DNA of 64,000 nt from the NCBI GenBank assembly GCA_017447815.1, contig JAFSMS010000019.1, positions 104,521 to 168,520 on the forward strand, written 5' to 3'. Each line of letters opens with the position of its first letter. The first letter of the stretch is position 1. The DNA comes from Bacteroidales bacterium. Its GTDB lineage: Bacteria > Bacteroidota > Bacteroidia > Bacteroidales > UBA932. Positions 32,477 to 41,063 of this stretch are shown here, piece after piece. The notes beneath the pieces were generated by a model. It searched no databases. It worked only from the letters and a program-made list of their open reading frames with translations, and was not told the origin of the DNA. The position numbers and the translations under genes were made by a program.

Positions 32477-34056
32477 CAGAATTTGGGGGCTGATTGATAA
32501 ACTGTATCCAGGGTATATCCTTCGGAAGCCGTAAACCAGGCTTTCTTCATGAGGTCGATGATTTCCTTGCTGTTGCCGATGGGATTGCCGGTGCCATGGT
32601 TGATATAGCCATGCTGTTCCTGGCCCGTTCCTTCGGCGCCGTTGTCCCACAGATAGCAAGGCAGACCGTAGGTCTTGGCGGCCTTCACGATGTACTCGAT
32701 GTAGTACTTGTAAAAGGCCCAGGCGCGGGTGTTGCTCTTGGCGCGCATGGAACAGCCGAACTCTCCCAGATAGACAGGCGTGCCGTGCGAGACGTATTTG
32801 GTGAACAGATTCCCGAAAACAGCCTTCACATGGTCCTCGTCTCCGTAGTTGGCTTTCTTGTCGGCCGCGCCGGTATGGCCCCAGTCGGAATACTGCTTTT
32901 CCCCGATGGTATAGTCGGAAGGGTCGTAGAAATGGACGGCCAGCATGGTTTTGCCGGCAGGATCCTGGGGCATCGTCCAGTATTTCTCGAATTCCGGATT
33001 TGCCGCATAAGTGGGGCAGCCCAGCCAGCGGGTGGCGTTTTTGCCGCCGGTGGCACGGACGGCGTTCACGAAGGTCTGGTTCCACTCATTGAGGATATTG
33101 CACTGGGCCGACGGATTCTTGCGGAAAGCTTCGCTCCAGCCCCAACCGCCGTCGTTGATCTCATTGAACCCTTCCATGATGAGCCAGTCGTCACAGTCGG
33201 CGAACTTTTTGGCAATCTGGGTCCATACGGCCGTAATCTCCGCCTTGATGGCGGCATTGAGTTCGCTGTTGTTGACGGCCTTCTTCACATCCTGCCACTG
33301 GTAGGTGTTGTCCACGCCGTGGTTTTCGTCATGATGGGTGTTGATAATTACGGTAAGGCCGGCTTTGTGGGCCATTTGCACCACCTCGTACACCCGGTTC
33401 ATCCAAGTTTCGTCAATCTTGTAGTCCGGAGCCGGGCCGATCATCTTGAGCCAGGAAACCGGAATGCGCGCGCTGGTGAACCCCAGGGCCTTAACCCCGT
33501 CAAACGTAGCCTGCGTGGCCAGATTGCCCTGCCATGCCGTTTCGCTGGGATAGCCTTCCTTCTCTCCGGCCCAACTGCCGTTGTAGTAGGCGTCAAAATG
33601 ATTGCCCATGTTCCAGCCAAGGCCCATGGCGTCGATGACGGCCTGGTTCACCTCCCCTCCCGGCGTGGGTTCCTCCGGCTTTTCGGCCGCTTCCTGCGAG
33701 ACGGTGAAACTCACATCGGAAACGCCGGTAGCCTTGAGCACGACCGTGGCCGACCGTACCTCGTACTCGGTGTTGGCGGCAGCCGTGAGCGTATAGGAAA
33801 TCTGATATTTGTCAAAGGTTCCGTCCTTCAGCGTGATCCAGGAGGGCATTCCCGTAAAGGAGGGACGGAAGGGCGCCTTCACGGTAAGGGTTGCCTCTCC
33901 GCCTTCCTTTGCAAAGGAAAAACTGCTTTGGCTGAGGGTGATTTCCTTGGGGGCCTTCTCTACAGGGTCCACCTCGGGCTCAGGGTTGTCTTTTCCGCCA
34001 CAAGAGGGCAACAAAGCCAGAACGGCAAACAGGGACAGTAATTTGAAATACTTCAT
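32476..34056 (-). CDS. BACON-GH5 (subfamily 4-like) endo-glucanase/xyloglucanase lipoprotein
   Basis: The 526-residue lipoprotein (signal ending ALLPSC) has a BACON domain at about residues 35-130 (ITLSQSSFSFAKEGGEATLT) and then a GH5 barrel. GLGWNMGNHFDAY and HHDENHG point to subfamily 4. The acid/base Glu is in MEGFNEIND (about 299) and the nucleophile in VYLGEFGCS (about 432). GH5_4 enzymes cleave beta-1,4-glucans including xyloglucan and glucomannan; the BACON-GH5_4 architecture is that of the Bacteroides ovatus xyloglucanase BoGH5A. It is probably surface-anchored. Gaps to neighbours are 6 bases upstream and a one-base overlap downstream. Confidence 0.88.
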   Translation of the reverse strand: MKYFKLLSLFAVLALLPSCGGKDNPEPEVDPVEKAPKEITLSQSSFSFAKEGGEATLTVKAPFRPSFTGMPSWITLKDGTFDKYQISYTLTAAANTEYEVRSATVVLKATGVSDVSFTVSQEAAEKPEEPTPGGEVNQAVIDAMGLGWNMGNHFDAYYNGSWAGEKEGYPSETAWQGNLATQATFDGVKALGFTSARIPVSWLKMIGPAPDYKIDETWMNRVYEVVQMAHKAGLTVIINTHHDENHGVDNTYQWQDVKKAVNNSELNAAIKAEITAVWTQIAKKFADCDDWLIMEGFNEINDGGWGWSEAFRKNPSAQCNILNEWNQTFVNAVRATGGKNATRWLGCPTYAANPEFEKYWTMPQDPAGKTMLAVHFYDPSDYTIGEKQYSDWGHTGAADKKANYGDEDHVKAVFGNLFTKYVSHGTPVYLGEFGCSMRAKSNTRAWAFYKYYIEYIVKAAKTYGLPCYLWDNGAEGTGQEQHGYINHGTGNPIGNSKEIIDLMKKAWFTASEGYTLDTVYQSAPKF

Positions 34057-34062
34057 TTTTCT

Positions 34063-35499
34063 CTATTTTAAGGAAGGCATTTTCTCACGGGAAAGCACGC
34101 ATTCCATGCCCATCAAAGATCTCCAATAATTGTCTGTATTCAAGGGAAAATTCTCCAAATCCCAGGTAAGGAACCAACTCCAGTTTTCTCCGGCATTGAA
34201 ACATTTTACCGGGTCCGGAATGTTTCCGCATTCGCTTACCGTCACCATCTTGTGACCGCCGGTCAGGGCGATGGCCGCCTTATATTGGCGCTGCTTGGCC
34301 TCGGTGTCGTTGGCGTAGATATCCACACCGACAATGTCCACAAGGTCGTTACCGGGATACCAGGCGGCATAATCGGCCTCGGCCCCTTCGGTGACATCCA
34401 GCGTCCATACCCAGATGAGATTGTCCAGGCCGTGTTCCCCTTCCAGTTTTTCCCGGAGGAGTTTCCACAATTTCTTGCAAGGCTCCGCGCCGCCGCGCCC
34501 CCACCAGAACCAGGCACCGTTCTTTCCATATACATTGTAATTGCCGGCCGCCTCATGCAGGGGACGCCACAACACGGGAATGCCTTCTTTCTGAAGCAGT
34601 TTCAGGTAAGAGGCCACTTTGTCAATATCCTTGAGGATGAAATCATTCTCCCATGTTCCGTTTTCGAGAGCACGGTTGATGTCGAAGCCGGTCTTGTCAC
34701 AGTAAAAATTATATCCCGAGAAGTCATAATCGTTTACACCCTTGTCCCAGGCTGCTTTGGAAGTGGGAACATTCCAGTGCCACATGAAGGAAACAAGCCC
34801 GTTCTTTTCCCACTGCTCCTTGGGAGCCGAGATATCCCCGTAATTCACCACCCAGGACCATGACTCCGGCGTAGGAGAGTATTGGAGGAAAAGATAATCG
34901 TATCCGGCCAGGGCGGGGTGCTTCCCGGTCTTGGAGAAAACAGCATTCACATTGTCGTTATTGTTGGCTGTACCACCGGCTTGAACACCGCTGAGTATAT
35001 GGTTGCCTTGCCGGGACAGCAGGAACTCATAGACCTTTTGGGCATTATCGCCGGCCTTTGCGTTGGTAAGCGTTTTGTCCGGTTCTGCCGCAGGATCCGG
35101 ATCCGGGTCGGGGTCAGGATCCACAGGCTTTTCGGCAGCGGCCTGTCTGAGGGAAACGGTCTTGGAAAGCGAGCCGCTGTTGACGGTGAGCGTGGCCGTG
35201 CGCTCCTCATAGGCCGCATTGGCCGATACGGAGATGCCGTATGTAATCTTGTAATTGGAATAAGTGCCGTCCGTCACCGTCACCCACTGGGAGGAAGGAT
35301 TGCTGACGGTAGGACGGGAAGGGGCCGTCACCGTCAGGGAATAGGAGCCTCCCTCTACAGGCACGTCCAGAGACGAAAGGCTCAGGGTCATGTCCTTGGG
35401 AGCATCATTGACGGGCTCTGCCACAGGGTCATCTTTTCCGCAGGAAAAAACGGACAGGGCCGTCAGAACGGCTAAAGCATAGTGAAGAAATCTTTTCAT
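34063..35499 (-). CDS. BACON-GH26 beta-mannanase lipoprotein
   Basis: The 478-residue lipoprotein (signal ending ALSVFSC) has a BACON domain (MTLSLSSLDVPVEGGSYSLT), a repeated Asp-Pro linker (PVDPDPDPDPDP) and a GH26 catalytic domain. The acid/base Glu is in LWRPLHEAAG (about 316) and the nucleophile in TVSECGNIPDP (about 423). The linker and BACON domain suggest the enzyme is held away from the outer membrane to attack polymeric mannan at the surface, while the shorter GH26 may work on oligosaccharides. It is the first enzyme gene after the glycan-binding protein genes in the operon. Confidence 0.92.
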   Translation of the reverse strand: MKRFLHYALAVLTALSVFSCGKDDPVAEPVNDAPKDMTLSLSSLDVPVEGGSYSLTVTAPSRPTVSNPSSQWVTVTDGTYSNYKITYGISVSANAAYEERTATLTVNSGSLSKTVSLRQAAAEKPVDPDPDPDPDPAAEPDKTLTNAKAGDNAQKVYEFLLSRQGNHILSGVQAGGTANNNDNVNAVFSKTGKHPALAGYDYLFLQYSPTPESWSWVVNYGDISAPKEQWEKNGLVSFMWHWNVPTSKAAWDKGVNDYDFSGYNFYCDKTGFDINRALENGTWENDFILKDIDKVASYLKLLQKEGIPVLWRPLHEAAGNYNVYGKNGAWFWWGRGGAEPCKKLWKLLREKLEGEHGLDNLIWVWTLDVTEGAEADYAAWYPGNDLVDIVGVDIYANDTEAKQRQYKAAIALTGGHKMVTVSECGNIPDPVKCFNAGENWSWFLTWDLENFPLNTDNYWRSLMGMECVLSREKMPSLK

Positions 35500-35545
35500 A
35501 GGTGGAACCCGGAGGGAGGGTCAGCCCCCTCCGGATTAAAAAGGA

Positions 35546-37933
35546 TTAGATGTAGGCGAGTTTGGTCACCACCAGGTTCTTGCCCTGGAGGATGAGGGCA
35601 AAGCCCCACCACTGATGGCTGGTCATGGCCGCGAAAGCGGCACCTTCGGCCTTGAAGGACACATAACCCTTCTCGATGGCCTCGGGAGAGTTCTCCGCGT
35701 TCCACTGCACGCCGTTGGGCGTGACATAACCCATACCGCCCCAGTGACCGTCGAAAATCTGGATGGACCAGTCGGCGGGATCGTCCGGGGTGAAGTAGAT
35801 GCGCACCTCGGCGCCTTCCCACAGTTCGGCATTCACCCAGTCGTCTTCACCGCCCAGTTCGAGGTTCACGGCGTAGTCGCCGGTATGGGTGCTGGTGCCT
35901 TCCCAGACCACGGTCTCGGCCGCGCCGAAGTGGATCATGGAAACACCGGTGATGATGACGTTCTCACCCTGGCAGAGCAGAGCGCCACCCCAGCCGCCGA
36001 CGGAGGTGAGGGTCCCGATGTTGTCAGCGGTCACCTCGAAGGTGAAGAAGGTAGCATCGGCCTGGGCGTTGTCCGCGTTCACGGTATTGCCGCCGCCCAG
36101 TTCCGGGAAGGTCATGCCCTCCCAGTGGCCGCCAAAGATCTGGAACTGCCACCAGTCTGCGGTAGGCGTGTAGTAGATGCGGATCTGATCGCCGATGGCC
36201 AGGCCGAGTTCGGCGAAGGCGCCGTCGGCACCGAAGTAAGGCTGGTTGCTCCAGCTGCCCAGGTCCTCGGAGCCTTCGAAGATGAAGGTCTCGGTGTAAG
36301 GGGCCGTGATGGCAAACGGAACGGGCCAGGTGAGTTCAGTACCGTCCACCAGGGTAATGTCGAGGCGATAGACACCGGGGCCGAGGCCTTCCGGCATTTC
36401 GAAGGTCATCGCTTCGTCGGTACGGACGCTGTAGCCGGGAACCTTGTTGCCCTTGATGTAGATGCTCTCGATCTTCATCAGGTTGGTTCCGCTGATGGAG
36501 ATGGGACGTCCAAGGCCATAGGATTCGGCATCGAAACTGATGGAAACCGCCTCATCGTAGGTGATATCGATGACATCCGTTGCATCCTCATAACCGCTGT
36601 CGGCCGTGAGGGTAATGGGAGCGGTATATGCCATTCTGGGGACATCCACGACCACACTGGGATTGCCTCCCTCATCCACGTCGAAACTGAATTCGCAGTC
36701 GATGAGGCCCTGCTCGGCCGTTCCGATCTTGGCCGAGGTGACCAGGTCGAGGTCATGACCGACGATGGTGTTCTTGAATGCACCGGCGACACCTTCACTC
36801 ATCCAGCCGAGGATGACGGGTTTCACCACCTCGATTTCCTCGGTGAAGGCCTGCTTTCCGGATTCCAGGGTGACGGTGATGACACCGTCCTTGGCGGCGG
36901 CAGGCTGCGTGGCAAGGATCTTGCCGTCGGACAGATAGTAGGAAGCCTCGGCTCCGTTGAATTCCACCTTGGTCACCAGATCAAGGTCTTCACCGGAAAT
37001 CTCCACCGTGCAACCGGCTTTGAACCGCTCATCCTCAGCCAGGGACTTGACAGCCAGGTCGGATACGGTTACCGTCTCGATTTCACCGGCGATGAATGTG
37101 TCACCGGCAAAGGAAGTGAGGGTAATCTCACCGTCCGTCGCCTTGGCGGGAAGCGCAAAGGTGATGGTGTTGTTGTCCGTAAGTTCAAATTCAACCTCGT
37201 CCACCTGGGGCAGGGCCACATTGGCAATCATGTCCAGGTGCTCACCGCTGATCTTCACCAGGTCTCCGCTCTTGTAAACGGCCTTCCCGGCCTTCACAAC
37301 GGTAGGCTGGCCGATGATGAGTTCGGAAGCGGAATAAATCTGGTTGGGGATGGTGGTCAGGTCGTTCACTTCGTCCACGTCGCTCACGATGACGGGACCC
37401 GTCACCGCATTGCGAGGGACGGTCACCTTGAGTTCATGGCGGGACTGGCTCACGAATTCGTTCACCTTCACGTCGCCGCCGAAGATGACGCACTTGACGT
37501 TCTGGAGGTATTCACCCGTAATGGTGATGACGTCTCCGGAAAGGGCGGTGGCGGGAGAGAAGGAACTCTGTTCGATGGGCTCGGTGTATTCAAGGTCGAA
37601 GCGGGTGGAGGCTTTGAGGCCGTCCTTGGTCACCACCGTGACAGGGCCTACAATGGGGCCCTCCATGGGAACGGTGACGCGGATTTCACTGCGTTCGCCC
37701 TTGGTTACCACTTCGATATCGGTTACAGAGACATTGCCGGCAAACTGGACCTCGGAGACATTCTCCAGGCCATTGCCCACGATGCGGAGCTGGGCACCGC
37801 GCATCACCGGGTTGGGGGCGATGGCAGCCAGCGAGAAACCTTTAAACTGGTCGGTTTCCAGCGCTTTCTTACATCCTGTAAGTGCAGAAAGGGCCAGTAC
37901 GGCAAGAAGGGAATATTTCAGTATCTTTTTCAT
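35546..37933 (-). CDS. IPT/TIG-repeat surface glycan-binding lipoprotein with tandem Trp-rich C-terminal modules
   Basis: The 795-residue lipoprotein (signal ending SALTGC) contains several IPT/TIG-type beta domains in a row (LAAIAPNPVMRGAQLRIVGN; FSPATALSGDVITITGEYL; KAGKAVYKSGDLVKISGEHL). The last 240 residues form two homologous modules with the shared pattern Trp-x-x-Gln-Ile-Phe-x-Gly-His-Trp-x-Gly-Met (WWQFQIFGGHWEGM; WSIQIFDGHWGGM) and similar ends (ALLCQGENVIITGV; ALILQGKNLVVTKL). By position after SusC, SusD and SGBP-B it is a surface glycan-binding protein. The paired Trp-rich modules are the likely sugar-binding parts. I do not recognise a named carbohydrate-binding family for them. 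Confidence 0.8.
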   Translation of the reverse strand: MKKILKYSLLAVLALSALTGCKKALETDQFKGFSLAAIAPNPVMRGAQLRIVGNGLENVSEVQFAGNVSVTDIEVVTKGERSEIRVTVPMEGPIVGPVTVVTKDGLKASTRFDLEYTEPIEQSSFSPATALSGDVITITGEYLQNVKCVIFGGDVKVNEFVSQSRHELKVTVPRNAVTGPVIVSDVDEVNDLTTIPNQIYSASELIIGQPTVVKAGKAVYKSGDLVKISGEHLDMIANVALPQVDEVEFELTDNNTITFALPAKATDGEITLTSFAGDTFIAGEIETVTVSDLAVKSLAEDERFKAGCTVEISGEDLDLVTKVEFNGAEASYYLSDGKILATQPAAAKDGVITVTLESGKQAFTEEIEVVKPVILGWMSEGVAGAFKNTIVGHDLDLVTSAKIGTAEQGLIDCEFSFDVDEGGNPSVVVDVPRMAYTAPITLTADSGYEDATDVIDITYDEAVSISFDAESYGLGRPISISGTNLMKIESIYIKGNKVPGYSVRTDEAMTFEMPEGLGPGVYRLDITLVDGTELTWPVPFAITAPYTETFIFEGSEDLGSWSNQPYFGADGAFAELGLAIGDQIRIYYTPTADWWQFQIFGGHWEGMTFPELGGGNTVNADNAQADATFFTFEVTADNIGTLTSVGGWGGALLCQGENVIITGVSMIHFGAAETVVWEGTSTHTGDYAVNLELGGEDDWVNAELWEGAEVRIYFTPDDPADWSIQIFDGHWGGMGYVTPNGVQWNAENSPEAIEKGYVSFKAEGAAFAAMTSHQWWGFALILQGKNLVVTKLAYI

Positions 37934-37951
37934 ATTCTGCTGCTCATTAGA

Positions 37952-39253
37952 TTATTTGTAAGGAACCGCACGGATGTTGTCGATCTTGATGATCGGAGTG
38001 CACTCCCCACCCTTTTCGGCACCACCGGAGCAGATGAAGAGCCACAGGCTGGCAAAACTGTCGGCATTGAGGGTGCCGGAGGCAGGATTGCCATCCCAAC
38101 CGTAGGTGAATTCTTCCAGCGGGAGGGTGACGGTAATCCACTTGTCGCCCGTGTCGAAACTGCCCGTAGCGGCCCAGGGACGATAAAGACCGCGAGGCGT
38201 TACATTGTTGGACAGATAAGTGTTGTTGGCACCTGCGCACTGATTGCCATAGATATCCACTACGGCACCGCCGAAGGAAACCACGCTTGTACCGGCCATC
38301 ACAACCTGCATGGGCGTATCGGTCCAGGGGTTGCTGGAAGGGATGCACATCTCGAACTTGAGGGCCATGTTCTTCCAGTCGGAGAAGTCGGCCAGATCCA
38401 GAAGACGGGCACCTTGGGCACCATCCTGATAGTTCTCAGGAGTGTTCCAGGAACCGGGCCAGTACACGAAGGACCAGTGGGCCTCTTCCCAGTCGCCGGT
38501 GAGCGGGGTTACGCCGTCGCCGAACTGGAAGAAACGGCCGCTGATGCCGGTTCCGTCATCGTCCTGGGAGGAATGGCCGTTCCAGCCGTGGTTGTCCAGG
38601 CCGGTGGCGCCGTCGAAGTCGAAGAGCATGCCGCGGCTGTCCTTGTACATGAACACGGACTGGGCCGTACCGGAAGCGGTGGTGACTTTGATCTTGCCGG
38701 GCTGGGCACCGGCCGGAACCTTCACATCCACGGAAGGGCCGTTGGCGGTCGCCACCTCCACGGGATCCACACCGGGGAATTCCACGGTGAGGGGGCCGAA
38801 CAGATAAGAACCGTAGATGGTGACGGTTTCACCCGGTTGCGCCCACTCGAGGGACATGGAGGAAACCTTCGGTGCCGGGGGCAGTACCTTGAAGTCGTAG
38901 GATACGACGGTGCTGTCCTTGGTGATGAGGTAAACCTTGTCGGTCTGCTCGGCCGGCATGTTCTTGGGAACCGATACCACCAGGGTCTTGGCGGTCATGT
39001 AACTGGAGTTCAGGACCGCCTTCTGGTCGTTGAAATAGAGGTCGTGTACACTGGTAAGGTTGTCGCCCACGATGCAGACGACTTCTTCCATGTTGGCCTG
39101 GGTGATGATGACATCTTTATCGGCATAGCGGATAAAGTCCACCTTCGGGGTGCCGGTGGTTTGCACGAAGCGGTCCGGATAGTCGATGGACGTGCAGGAG
39201 GCAGCCAGCACCAGACCCAGGAGCAAACTGGTATATTTTGTCAGATTTTTCAT
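37952..39253 (-). CDS. Surface glycan-binding protein B-like lipoprotein
   Basis: The 433-residue lipoprotein (signal ending VLAASC) has two IPT-like domains (about 35-210; SMSLEWAQPGETVTIYGSYL) and a C-terminal beta-jelly-roll (MLFDFDGATGLDNHGWNGH to IIKIDNIRAVPYK). It resembles the SGBP-B xyloglucan/mannan-binding proteins found next to SusD in Bacteroides hemicellulose loci. Aromatic residues in WSFVYWPGSWN and LYRPWAATG may line the glycan platform. It likely captures polysaccharide for the SusCD transporter at the cell surface. It lies 11 bases after susD and 18 before the next gene. Confidence 0.85.
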   Translation of the reverse strand: MKNLTKYTSLLLGLVLAASCTSIDYPDRFVQTTGTPKVDFIRYADKDVIITQANMEEVVCIVGDNLTSVHDLYFNDQKAVLNSSYMTAKTLVVSVPKNMPAEQTDKVYLITKDSTVVSYDFKVLPPAPKVSSMSLEWAQPGETVTIYGSYLFGPLTVEFPGVDPVEVATANGPSVDVKVPAGAQPGKIKVTTASGTAQSVFMYKDSRGMLFDFDGATGLDNHGWNGHSSQDDDGTGISGRFFQFGDGVTPLTGDWEEAHWSFVYWPGSWNTPENYQDGAQGARLLDLADFSDWKNMALKFEMCIPSSNPWTDTPMQVVMAGTSVVSFGGAVVDIYGNQCAGANNTYLSNNVTPRGLYRPWAATGSFDTGDKWITVTLPLEEFTYGWDGNPASGTLNADSFASLWLFICSGGAEKGGECTPIIKIDNIRAVPYK

Positions 39254-39264
39254 CGTCTCAGAGA

Positions 39265-41046
39265 TTAAAAGTCATAGGAATATTCCGTCCGGACATCTAC
39301 ATGGACAGCCTCTGCGTCGGAAGCCACGTTGGGGTTCATCACAACGTCTTCCGTGGGGAACGGGATGGTGAACATGGAAGCCTTGACGTCGGTGAGGTCA
39401 CCGGAAGGATCGTAAGTTACGGCACTGGCATCCCACGGGCGGGCGCCGGGGCCGGCATAGTTGCCCTGCTCGTCGGTCACGAACGTCTTGTAAACGGCGT
39501 CCAGACCGCTCCAGGTGGAACGGCGCTGGGCCAGGAGGTCGTCGATGCAGCCCTGCACGTCGTAGTAGGAACGGCGCACAAAGTCATACCAGTTGTCACC
39601 CTCGAGGGCCAGTTCCAGACGGCGCTCCTTCCAGATGTCGTCGATGTCGATGCTCGAATACAGGGGAGCGTGGGCGCGGGCGCGTACCTTGTTCACATAT
39701 TCCAGTGCGGTAGCGGAGTCGCCGGTGAGGTAAGCGGCCTCGGCATAGACCAGATAGATGTCTCCCAGACGCAGGATGTGGGTGGGAAGCTGGTTGTACA
39801 TGCCGAAGGAAGGATAACCGAAGGCGGCCACGTGGTCGGCCACGTCACCGTAGATGTGCTTGGCATAGTTGGCACCGGAGCCGCAGCCGAAACTCTTGCT
39901 GGAAGCGTTGGCGCTGAGGCCGCCCGGGCAATAGGAATCGTCGTAGAAGAAACGGTAGAAGTCGAAGCCGCCCCTGTCGGACCAGAAATAGTCGTACTGG
40001 TCACCGAACATCATCATGGTGGCCTGACGGCGGTCATCGGTATTTACGCGGTTCTGGGGATTTTCCGTAGCGGAAACGCCGAAGAGATCCTGCAGGTCCA
40101 CGGAAGGGCCTTTCCAGTCACCCCAGAGGTTACCGTTCTCGTCAAAGCCCACCAGGCCCACGTCGCACTGGATGGAGTTCTGGGAGGTCCAGGTCTCCTG
40201 CTTGCACTGCCAGTGCCAGGTGAAAAGCTGTTCGCCGGTCTGCTGGAACTGGGCGGGCGTCATGCGGAAGATGTCGGAATACTTCGGGGTAAGGGTACGG
40301 CCGGAGTTCAGGATGACATCCTTGGCATAGTCGCGGGCCCTTTCCAAGTCGGCCGCGTTCAGGGAACCGGAGACACCGGCCTTGGTGAGGTACACCTTGG
40401 CCAGGAGAGCCTCGGCGGCATAGTAGTCGATGCGGTTCAGTTTGCCGATATAGGCGTTCTTCGGAAGCAGTTCCATGGCTTTTTCCAGGGTCATGATGAT
40501 GTACTCATACACATCGGCCTTCTGGACCTTGACGACATCATTGTAACTGGCCTCCTTGATGGTTTCGGTGTTGTCGTGGATGATGGGAACGTCACCGAAA
40601 GTGCGGACCAGCAGGAAATAGGTCATGGCCTTCCAGGCCAGCACCTCGCCGATGCAGCGTTGATAGGTTTCCCAGGTAATGTCGGGGCTGTCGGAAGCCT
40701 GGATGTTACGGATCACCGTATTGCACTGGGCATTCACGGCCCACAGGGAATACGCCATGTTCTTGAGATCCTGGTCCGTACCGTTCACGGTAAGGGTGGA
40801 ATAGGCGTTCTGGCCCTGATAGACGTTGCCGCACATGGTTTCGGAACCATAGATGTAGAAGCGGATGATATCGTACCAGGGAGAGTTGTAGAGGTAATTG
40901 ATGCCCTGTTCCAACTGGGCGTCGTTCTTATAGAAGAGCGCCGTGGTGTAACTGTCCTCGGAAGGACGGTTGAGGAACTTGGAGCAGGAGGATGCGCCAA
41001 AAGCGATAACCGCTGCGAAGGCAATGTATTTCAATGCATTTTTCAT
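39265..41046 (-). CDS. SusD-like nutrient-binding outer-membrane lipoprotein
   Basis: The 593-residue lipoprotein (signal ending AFGASSC) has a RagB/SusD TPR-like N-terminal region (LNRPSEDSYTTALFYKNDAQ; AEALLAKVYLTKAGV) and the family's C-terminal part (LAQRRSTW; LGDIYLVYAEAAYLTGD; VRARAHAPLYSSIDIDDIWKERRLELALEGDNWYDFVR). It closes the SusC barrel and binds the incoming oligosaccharide. The start at 41046 is favoured over 41052 and the longer ORF, since GGAGG at 41059-41055 is at good spacing only for 41046. It follows susC by 17 bases. Confidence 0.93.
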   Translation of the reverse strand: MKNALKYIAFAAVIAFGASSCSKFLNRPSEDSYTTALFYKNDAQLEQGINYLYNSPWYDIIRFYIYGSETMCGNVYQGQNAYSTLTVNGTDQDLKNMAYSLWAVNAQCNTVIRNIQASDSPDITWETYQRCIGEVLAWKAMTYFLLVRTFGDVPIIHDNTETIKEASYNDVVKVQKADVYEYIIMTLEKAMELLPKNAYIGKLNRIDYYAAEALLAKVYLTKAGVSGSLNAADLERARDYAKDVILNSGRTLTPKYSDIFRMTPAQFQQTGEQLFTWHWQCKQETWTSQNSIQCDVGLVGFDENGNLWGDWKGPSVDLQDLFGVSATENPQNRVNTDDRRQATMMMFGDQYDYFWSDRGGFDFYRFFYDDSYCPGGLSANASSKSFGCGSGANYAKHIYGDVADHVAAFGYPSFGMYNQLPTHILRLGDIYLVYAEAAYLTGDSATALEYVNKVRARAHAPLYSSIDIDDIWKERRLELALEGDNWYDFVRRSYYDVQGCIDDLLAQRRSTWSGLDAVYKTFVTDEQGNYAGPGARPWDASAVTYDPSGDLTDVKASMFTIPFPTEDVVMNPNVASDAEAVHVDVRTEYSYDF

Positions 41047-41063
41047 ATTCATTTCCTCCATCA

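Noticed and set aside
32477-33085. N-terminal extension of the shorter GH26 ORF
   Set aside because: It overlaps the GH5 gene in another frame; the lipoprotein signal begins at 32476 in a TGATG overlap.
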